31,951 nucleotides of DNA from CAYYHA01 sp964471535 (lineage in GTDB: Bacteria; Myxococcota; Myxococcia; SLRQ01). How positions within the stretch are numbered: position 1 is the stretch's first letter; each line of letters opens with the position of its first letter. Both the position numbers and the translations under genes were made by a program. The notes beneath the pieces are model-generated. The model was not told the DNA's origin. It did not search any database and saw only the letters and a list, made by a program, of their open reading frames with translations. This document shows, piece after piece, positions 27,222 through 31,951 of the stretch. The stretch lies in assembly GCA_964471535.1 (NCBI GenBank), contig CAYYHA010000027.1, positions 1 through 31,951 on the forward strand, read 5' to 3'.

Positions 27222-27282
27222 CTTCGACTGTAGCGAATCGAAGCGCCCGTCGCCCCCGCGCGTGGCCGGCCGGCGGGGGGCG
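27222..27282 (-). other. Two hairpins between the propeller/di-haem paralogs
   Basis: The gap between the genes holds CTTCGA (27222-27227) with TCGAAG (27238-27243), and CGCCCCCG (27251-27258) with CGGGGGGCG (27274-27282, one bulged base). They may end the upstream paralog's transcript or mark a processing site. No U-tract is seen. Confidence 0.35.
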
Positions 27283-27304
27283 CGCCTCCCTTCGACGGCG
27301 GGCG

Positions 27305-29269
27305 CTACAGGGTCTTTAGATAGGCGACGAGATCGTCGAGCTCCTCTTCGGTGAGCGTCTCCACCGCCCCGTGGGCTTCCGGCCCGTCGCCGGCGAAGTC
27401 GACGAGCCGCTCGCGCAGCGTCCTGGCCTCCCCGGTGTGGAGGTAGGGGGCGGAGGTGTAGATGTGCCGCAGCGTGGGCGTCTGCAGGTCCGGCCGCATG
27501 TCCTCCACGACCCGTCCGGTGTGCGGGTCGACGAGGCTGCGGAAGGTGCCCACGTCGTGGTTGAGGTTGTCCGTCGTGGTCTCGCCGGCGTGGCAGCCGA
27601 CACAGCCGGCCTTGCCGAAGTAGAGGTCGCGCCCCCGCATCTGGGCGGGCGTCAGCCCCTCCGGGCGCCGGTTAGGGTTGTCGGGCTGCAGGATCCCCGG
27701 CGACTCGAGGAAGGCGAGCATCTGGTCGAACTCTCGCCCGCTCAGGCCGGTGCCGCCCATGCGCCGCGTCACGATCTCTTGGAAGTCGTGGAAGGTCTGG
27801 ATCTCGCCCGCCCAGTGGAAGGGCGCGGTGCGGGAGAGGAAACCGGTGGCGAGCATCGGCGTGTTGCGCGGTCCTTCCTCGAGGAGCCAGGTCCGTCCGT
27901 CGTCACGCCCCTCCGGGTGGCAGCTCGCGCAGGAGATGCCGCCGGCCCGGGCATCGGTCATCGAGCTGTCCACCGCCGAGAAGAAGAGGCGGCGCCCCTC
28001 GGCGAGGTCGGGCGTGAGCCACTCGGGATCGTCGGCCACGCGGAGCACATCGGTGACCACCAGGCGCTCCCGCGGGAAGCGCGCCTCGGGGCTGCGCTCC
28101 ACGATGCTCACCGTGTAGCTGTGGGCATTGTGCACGTAGAGGCGATCCCCCGAGGGCGCGAGGGCCAGCCCGGTGGGGAACTCACCGGCGGTGTCGACCA
28201 CCGCATAGACGCCGGGGAAGGGGAAGGCGGGATCCCGGCGCCGGGTCGTCGAGATCACGGCGACGTTGTTCGATCCCTCGAAGGCCACGTAGAGCCAGCG
28301 GCCGTCGGGGTCGGGGAGGATCGCCGAGGGCACGTTGAAGACCGTCCCCCCATCGCTGGCCACGACCATGGGAGGGCGGTCGGCGTCGGCGGGCTGCCCG
28401 AAACCGAAGTCGTCGAGCTCCGCCGCTGGCTCCTCGAGCACCTCGAGCGTCGCGCCGTCCACGGTGGAGAGACCGGCCGCCACCGCCGGAACCACGAGGG
28501 TGCTCGACGGATCCCCGCCGTAGCCGGTTCCGTTCTCCACCTCGATGGCCACCGCCCGCGCCTGCGTGTGGGCGACGTACACCCGGCCGTCGGCGGCGAC
28601 CGCCAGATCTCGCGCCTGTCCCGGATCGAAGACGGATCGGAAGGCCGACTGGGTGACGGCAGCCGGCTGCGTGAGCGAGAGGTCACGCTGCGGCTCGCCG
28701 CTTCCCGCGTCGAGAACGGAGACGGCGCCGGTCTTGAAGTGGGTCACGAGCAACCGGTCTCCGAAGGCCGCCACGGCGCGGGGATGCGCGCCCACCGCCT
28801 GCGTCCACCGCGGTGCGTAGGTGGCCAGATCGATGGCGGTCACCGTGCCGCTCTCCTGGCAGGCGACGAAGAGGGCGTCGCCGTCGCCCGAGAGGGCGAG
28901 GCCGGTGGGCTCGGCCCCCACCGCGAGCTCCCGGACCACCGTGAGGGACCCGGTGTCGACGACCGAGACGCTCCGGCTGCCGCGGTTGGCCACGAAGAGC
29001 CGGCCGTCCTCGGCGAGCGCGAGGCGGACCGGGTAGCGTCCCACCGGAATCTCGGCGATGCGGGCGCGGCGCTCGGTGTCCACCACGCTCACCGTGTCCT
29101 GATCGGGGTTGGCGACGTAGAGCCGCCGGCCGTCCTCGGAGAGGGCGAGCGTCCCCGTCGCGCGGAGCGACCGCTCCGGTGTGCTCTGGGGGCCGGGGCA
29201 GCCGGCGAGGCACGCAAGGAGCGATAGCAGGGCGGCCGCAGCCAGGGTCGTCGTCTGTCGAATCGTCAT
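27305..29269 (-). CDS. Lipoprotein with beta-propeller and di-haem domain, upstream paralog
   Basis: A 654-residue paralog of the 25242-27185 protein with the same plan: lipoprotein signal (LSLLACLAGC, Cys 24 or 20), propeller (LYVANPDQDTVSVVD, LFVANRGSRSVSVVD, LFVACQESGTVTAIDL), then a di-haem region with CASCH (447-451) and CVGCH (556-560). RTAPFHWAGEIQTFHDFQ and the C-terminal LDDLVAYLKTL match the other copy (TAPFHWDGSITTFHDLQ, IDDLVAYLKTL). ATG 29269 has GAGGGAG about 7 nt upstream and begins the signal peptide. An alternative ATG at 29296 would overlap the stop of the upstream membrane protein gene. The longer open frame further upstream is not protein-like. Function is unknown, probably periplasmic electron transfer. 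Confidence 0.85.
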   Translation of the reverse strand: MTIRQTTTLAAAALLSLLACLAGCPGPQSTPERSLRATGTLALSEDGRRLYVANPDQDTVSVVDTERRARIAEIPVGRYPVRLALAEDGRLFVANRGSRSVSVVDTGSLTVVRELAVGAEPTGLALSGDGDALFVACQESGTVTAIDLATYAPRWTQAVGAHPRAVAAFGDRLLVTHFKTGAVSVLDAGSGEPQRDLSLTQPAAVTQSAFRSVFDPGQARDLAVAADGRVYVAHTQARAVAIEVENGTGYGGDPSSTLVVPAVAAGLSTVDGATLEVLEEPAAELDDFGFGQPADADRPPMVVASDGGTVFNVPSAILPDPDGRWLYVAFEGSNNVAVISTTRRRDPAFPFPGVYAVVDTAGEFPTGLALAPSGDRLYVHNAHSYTVSIVERSPEARFPRERLVVTDVLRVADDPEWLTPDLAEGRRLFFSAVDSSMTDARAGGISCASCHPEGRDDGRTWLLEEGPRNTPMLATGFLSRTAPFHWAGEIQTFHDFQEIVTRRMGGTGLSGREFDQMLAFLESPGILQPDNPNRRPEGLTPAQMRGRDLYFGKAGCVGCHAGETTTDNLNHDVGTFRSLVDPHTGRVVEDMRPDLQTPTLRHIYTSAPYLHTGEARTLRERLVDFAGDGPEAHGAVETLTEEELDDLVAYLKTL

Positions 29270-29292
29270 CACCGTCTCCCTCGTTGAACGGG

Positions 29293-30075
29293 TCATCCCA
29301 AGAGCACCAATCCGAGTGCAAGAAAGGGCATCATCAGTGGCTCCGCCGTGTCCCGGACCCCGGTGCGTAGATCCAGGCCCAGGCGCGCCGAGAAGCGAAG
29401 GTTCGGGGCGAGGGGCACCTCGGCCCCCACGTGGAGTGGCAGGTTCAGGTAGGCCTCGGCAGGGGGACGCGCGCCGGCGAGGGGGCGGCCGGGGGGATCG
29501 AGGTCCACCACCAGCTGCAGCCCCGCGTCGAAGTAGAAGTGGGTCCCCCGACCGACCTGCGCGGAGATCACCACGCCCGGGTGCAGCGCCAGGTCCCGGG
29601 TGCCCGAAATCAGGATCGCGTCGCGCCCCGGCGGATAGAAGGCGTACTCCACGGCGAGGCGGAGGCTCACCGGCAGCCCCTCGCGCCGGATCTGGTAGCG
29701 GCCCTCCACCGAGAGCTGTCCCATCGCCCCCCAGAGCGAGCGCATCCCGAGGCGGCCGTCGAGGCGCTCCGCAATGCCGGCTCCGAGGTCGAGGCTGACA
29801 TAGGGAAAGCCCAGCTGCGCGCCCACCGCGAGCGTGCCTGGCGCGAGGACCGCCCCCCCATAGAGGCTCTGCGCCTGCCGCCGCGCCTCGGTCGCCTCGT
29901 GGTCCCAGCCCAGGAAGGGGCGCGCCTCGGCGAAGGCCGGCGCGGGGACGAGGAACACGCCGGCGAGCAGGCCCGGAAGCAGGGGGCCGAGGATGCGTAG
30001 GAGCGTGTGGGCTTTGAGCGCCCGGGGTGGGCATCGGAGCGCGGACATCGGCGGTAGGCATCGAGCAAGGGGCAT
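29293..30075 (-). CDS. Probable outer-membrane beta-barrel protein
   Basis: A predicted exported protein. A long signal peptide (RILGPLLPGLLAGVFLVPAPAFA, cut about AFA-EA) leads to a beta-rich region of alternating hydrophobic segments (GTLAVGAQLGFPYVSLDLGA, LRLAVEYAFYPP, VVISAQVGRGTHFYFDAGL, LRFSARLGLDLRTG). Such alternation suggests a beta-barrel, although the end (LALGLVLLG) lacks the usual C-terminal aromatic residue. Start 30075 has GAGG 7 nt upstream; start 30048 is also possible and shortens the leader. The gene is directly before the propeller/di-haem paralogs, so the three may form one export and redox unit. No specific family is recognised. Confidence 0.6.
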   Translation of the reverse strand: MPLARCLPPMSALRCPPRALKAHTLLRILGPLLPGLLAGVFLVPAPAFAEARPFLGWDHEATEARRQAQSLYGGAVLAPGTLAVGAQLGFPYVSLDLGAGIAERLDGRLGMRSLWGAMGQLSVEGRYQIRREGLPVSLRLAVEYAFYPPGRDAILISGTRDLALHPGVVISAQVGRGTHFYFDAGLQLVVDLDPPGRPLAGARPPAEAYLNLPLHVGAEVPLAPNLRFSARLGLDLRTGVRDTAEPLMMPFLALGLVLLG

Positions 30076-30130
30076 GCCACAGCCTCTGTCCCGCCCGCGG
30101 TCTCGTAAGTGCGCGGGATCACGATCGCAG

Positions 30131-30192
30131 GGTGTGTAGGCGGCGCGCCACGCTGGCGCCCTGCCGGCACACACCCCTCGAAAAACCGAGGG
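30131..30192 (-). other. Structured spacer with nested inverted repeats
   Basis: The 186-nt gap before the small gene contains GGTGTGT (30131-30137) with ACACACC (30169-30175), enclosing further GGCGC/GCGCC pairs, and directly beside it CCCTCG (30175-30180) with CGAGGG (30187-30192) around an A-rich loop. On the minus strand the second has a UUUUU loop. It may end transcription of the small gene. No gene was seen. Confidence 0.4.
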
Positions 30193-30261
30193 CGGGGCCG
30201 ACGCCTCGGGCAACGATGTCGCGGTTGCGCCACCGCCCCCCGGGGGCGGCACAGGCGCGCC

Positions 30262-30546
30262 CTAGTAGCCGGCTTCGACGAGGTCGAGGGCGAGGCGGCG
30301 GATGAGGATGCGCCGGATCATCGCCCGGCAGCGTGCCTCCTCGGTGTCGTCGGGCGCATCGAAGGGGACCGGGGAGCTCGAGGTGCCCGCCAGCGACAGG
30401 ACCAGATCCACCTTCTGGTCGTCGATGCGGGCGAAGTGCTCGCCGGGGCGTTGCTCGAGGAAGAAGTCGATCCCATGGCGGCGCATCAGGAGCATCAGGA
30501 TGCGCCGGGCCCGGGCGTGCAGTGCCAGCTGAATCACTTCGGCCAT
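30262..30546 (-). CDS. Small hypothetical protein
   Basis: A 94-residue protein, basic at the start (LHARARRILMLLMRRHGIDFF) and again near the end, with an acidic middle (DAPDDTEEARC). Helix-like spacing of Arg and hydrophobic residues suggests a compact soluble protein; there is no signal peptide and only a weak hydrophobic run. It lies after a terminator-like hairpin downstream of bioD, so it likely has its own promoter. I do not recognise the family. It could be a chance frame in GC-rich DNA, but its balanced composition (few runs of Arg, Gly and Pro) favours a real gene. Confidence 0.55.
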   Translation of the reverse strand: MAEVIQLALHARARRILMLLMRRHGIDFFLEQRPGEHFARIDDQKVDLVLSLAGTSSSPVPFDAPDDTEEARCRAMIRRILIRRLALDLVEAGY

Positions 30547-30580
30547 CTCGAGGCGGATCCTAGCGAGCGAGCACGTGGCC

Positions 30581-30613
30581 TCAAGAAAAGAGCCGCAGCG
30601 GCGCGTTTCTTGA
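30581..30613 (-). terminator. Terminator downstream of bioD
   Basis: TCAAGAAA (30581-30588) and TTTCTTGA (30606-30613) are perfect inverted arms, with an inner GCCG/CGGC stem (30592-30595 and 30599-30602). On the minus strand the hairpin is followed by TCTTTTCTT, a good U-rich tail. It lies 108 nt past the bioD stop and probably ends its transcript. Confidence 0.65.
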
Positions 30614-30720
30614 CAACCTGGCGATCCACAGCGTGGTTGCCGCGCAGGCCGGCGCGCCTCGGGCCACCCCGGAGGCGGTGGGGTCCGCAGGGGCCGATGC
30701 GGTTGCGATGCGACGGGCCC

Positions 30721-31410
30721 TCACGCGAGCCCGAGCACCCCATGCCACCGGGCCACCCACGGATCGATGGCGTCGGGGCGGTCCACCCGGGGCAGGGGAC
30801 CGAGCACGGGAAGGCCGGTCAGGCGCCCGAGCGCCGCAGCGTTGTCCTCCCGCGACGGGTCGGGGCCCGGGGGATGGTCGGGGCTGTCGTTGAGCACCAG
30901 CGCGCGCACCTCGAGGCCCCGGCGCCGAGCCGCCTCGACGGTGAGGAGGCTGTGGTTGAGGGTTCCCAGGCCCACCCGCGCCACGACCACCAGGGGCAGC
31001 GCCAGCTCGGCCGCGAGGTCCGCCACCGAGTGCCGGGGCGTGAGGGGCACGAGGAGACCTCCGGCGCCCTCGACCACCACGTGCTCGTAGCGGGTGCGGA
31101 GCCGCTCGAAGGCGGCCACGGCCGTCCCCAAGCCGGGGTCCTCACCGAGTCGGGAAGCGGCGATCCCCGGCGCAAGGGGCAAGGCGTAGCGGTGGGGGCA
31201 CAACGCCTCGAGGGGCTCTGGCGCACCTGCGGCCGCCTTCAGGGTCGCCGCGTCCCGGGGCCAGAGCGAGCCGTCCGGGCGGGGCTCACAGCCGCTCTCG
31301 AAGGGCTTCAAGACCCCGACCGCCCGTCCCTTTGCGCGCAGGGTGCGGGCGAGCGCTGCCGCGAAGGTCGTCTTGCCCACGCCGGTGTCCGTGGCCGTCA
31401 CGAAGAGCAT
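30721..31410 (-). CDS. bioD: Dethiobiotin synthetase
   Basis: Closes the ureido ring of dethiobiotin from DAPA, CO2 and ATP. The 229-residue length is normal. Visible motifs are the P-loop TATDTGVGKTT (about 5-15), the substrate Lys in VLKPFESGC (Lys 35), VVVEGAGGLLVPL (catalytic Glu region), and LNDSP for adenine contacts. ATG 31410 has AGAGG only 3 nt upstream; it is the only start that keeps the P-loop at the N-terminus. It stands alone here with no other bio genes nearby. Its product, biotin, is needed by the propionyl-CoA carboxylase at the other end of the window. Confidence 0.95.
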   Translation of the reverse strand: MLFVTATDTGVGKTTFAAALARTLRAKGRAVGVLKPFESGCEPRPDGSLWPRDAATLKAAAGAPEPLEALCPHRYALPLAPGIAASRLGEDPGLGTAVAAFERLRTRYEHVVVEGAGGLLVPLTPRHSVADLAAELALPLVVVARVGLGTLNHSLLTVEAARRRGLEVRALVLNDSPDHPPGPDPSREDNAAALGRLTGLPVLGPLPRVDRPDAIDPWVARWHGVLGLA

Positions 31411-31534
31411 GGGCCTCTTCTACCAAGCCTCCCGGTGGGGTGGGGCACGCGGCGTGCTGGGTTCCCCGCTGGACCGGATTCGCGCCCGCAGGCGTTCCGC
31501 CGGGATCCGCGGGCGACCGGGGCATCGCCGGCGG

Positions 31535-31794
31535 TCAATCCTTGAATCGGCTCGCCCCATCCGAGATGTAAAGGCGGCCTTTCCCCTAGGGTGCTAGGGT
31601 CCCGCCGCTTCACCTCCTGCCCCCACCGTTCCAGAATTTGAACGCCCGCCGTGCACGAGGACCCCGCTTGAGATCCCTTGCGTACCCAACCGGGATTCGG
31701 TTCCGGGATTCGGTCCCGGTCCCCCAGGCCGGTGCACCGGAACGCGCCCGCGCCGGCCGCGGCGAGGCGCACCCGTGGAGTTCAATCCTTGAAC
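31535..31794. repeat. Three copies of a TTCAA-N3-TTGAA motif
   Basis: GTTCAATCCTTGAAC at 31780-31794 is a perfect palindrome with a 3-nt spacer. TCAATCCTTGAATCGGC begins at 31535, and TTCCAGAATTTGAACGCCC, a degenerate form, begins at 31629. Two copies continue into GC-rich CGGGC/CGCCC tails. I saw no other copy when scanning the window by eye. It may be a regulator site or repeated -35-like element (TTGAA). Confidence 0.55.
31691..31716 (+). repeat. Tandem 13-bp direct repeat
   Basis: CGGGATTCGGTTC (31691-31703) is followed at once by CGGGATTCGGTCC (31704-31716), differing at one base. It lies in the gene-free leader. Confidence 0.7.
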
Positions 31795-31851
31795 GGGCGG
31801 GGGGCGCGAGGTCGAGCCTGCCCCCGGGGGGCGCCGTTTCTCTCTCCTCTC

Positions 31852-31869
31852 TTTCACTTCTTTCACTTC
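31852..31869 (+). repeat. Tandem TTTCACTTC repeat in a pyrimidine tract
   Basis: TTTCACTTC occurs twice in succession (31852-31860, 31861-31869) inside a CT-rich stretch (31836-31870), directly after a GC hairpin-prone segment. The layout recalls an attenuator or a Rho-loading leader. Confidence 0.5.
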
Positions 31870-31934
31870 CCATCGATCCCACCTGAAGGGCTCGGGCCCG
31901 GCAGGCCCGACGAGGCGTAGAAGGAGCGCAGGAC

Positions 31935-31951
31935 ATGGCACGAGGTCGCAT
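31935..31951 (+). CDS. Start of an unidentified gene (cut off)
   Basis: Only five and two-thirds codons (MARGR...) are present before the window ends. ATG 31935 follows GGAGCGCAGGAC, with AGGA close to the start, a plausible ribosome binding site. The protein cannot be identified. It is reported because the long leader before it ends exactly here. Confidence 0.4.

Larger units (their letters stand above)
31411..31934. other. 524-bp gene-free leader with short repeats
   Basis: No convincing gene was found; open frames here are Arg/Gly/Pro-rich and read through repeats. Contents in order: a TCAA-TCC-TTGA motif (31535-31545), tandem CTAGGGTG/CTAGGGTC (31586-31601), a degenerate copy of the first motif (31629-31642), tandem 13-bp repeats (31691-31716), a perfect copy (31780-31794), a GC hairpin-prone stretch near 31800-31835, and a pyrimidine tract (31836-31870). 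It is probably the 5' region of the gene starting at 31935. Confidence 0.6.

Noticed and set aside
27371..29227. 618-residue plus-strand open frame opposite the propeller protein
   Set aside because: Low-complexity Gly/Arg/His-rich translation with no domain; the minus strand has signal peptide, propeller and haem motifs.
29270..30061. N-terminal extension of the 27305-29269 protein
   Set aside because: Residues upstream of MTIRQ are Arg/Pro-rich and overlap the membrane-protein gene; the signal peptide starts at 29269.
31594..31941. Minus-strand open frames in the final gap (about 115 residues)
   Set aside because: They read through the tandem repeats and are Arg/Gly/Pro-rich, with no start signal or motif.
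31936..31951. Sigma-54-like GG/GC promoter in the last bases
   Set aside because: The GG to GC spacing is one base short and the sequence overlaps a start codon with an SD.

Overview
The window is very GC-rich, densely coded DNA with short gaps and many 4-nt start/stop overlaps. A Pkn-type Ser/Thr kinase with a PEGA domain, a receiver-receiver-PilZ regulator, lipoproteins with choice-of-anchor-D and YVTN-propeller/haem domains, and an eukaryote-like alkyl-DHAP synthase together suggest a Myxococcota (delta-proteobacterial) chromosome. No mobile element, rRNA, tRNA or CRISPR array was seen.

Layout. (a) 1-1530: 3' part of an unrecognised, possibly DUF3352-like protein. (b) 1692-6083: split propionyl-CoA carboxylase operon (pccB, a SAM methyltransferase, biotin carboxylase, biotin carrier). 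(c) 6179-11734, plus strand: Ser/Thr kinase, glyoxylate-type aminotransferase, HpcH/CitE-like (DUF6986-like) enzyme and a membrane urate oxidase PuuD without cytochrome. (d) 11783-14906, minus strand and convergent with (c): allantoinase, an allantoicase-OHCU decarboxylase fusion and 5-hydroxyisourate hydrolase, chained by ATGA overlaps. (e) 14982-18421: hybrid histidine kinase and REC-pseudoREC-PilZ regulator. (f) 18502-20181: methylmalonyl-CoA mutase catalytic subunit. (g) 20310-22637: exported Hsp20-like protein and an alkyl-DHAP synthase-like flavoenzyme. (h) 22650-25075, minus: choice-of-anchor-D lipoprotein and gpsA. (i) 25242-30075, minus: two tandem paralogous propeller/di-haem lipoproteins and a probable outer-membrane protein. 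(j) 30262-31410, minus: small hypothetical protein and bioD. (k) 31411-31934: a 524-bp gene-free leader rich in short repeats, before the first codons of a gene at 31935.

How it fits together. PCC and the mutase form the propionyl-CoA to succinyl-CoA route, and bioD supplies the biotin PCC needs; the epimerase and B12-binding subunit are not here. Blocks (c) and (d) cover urate to ureidoglycolate, plus two enzymes that probably handle glyoxylate. A dedicated ureidoglycolate lyase is not visible. The kinase is translationally coupled to the catabolic genes and a two-component pair lies divergent to the allantoinase, so signal-controlled purine use is a reasonable inference. The most unusual items are the allantoicase-OHCU decarboxylase fusion, the DUF6986-like enzyme in the ureide operon, the cytochrome-less PuuD, the exported Hsp20-like protein, and the repeat-rich leader.
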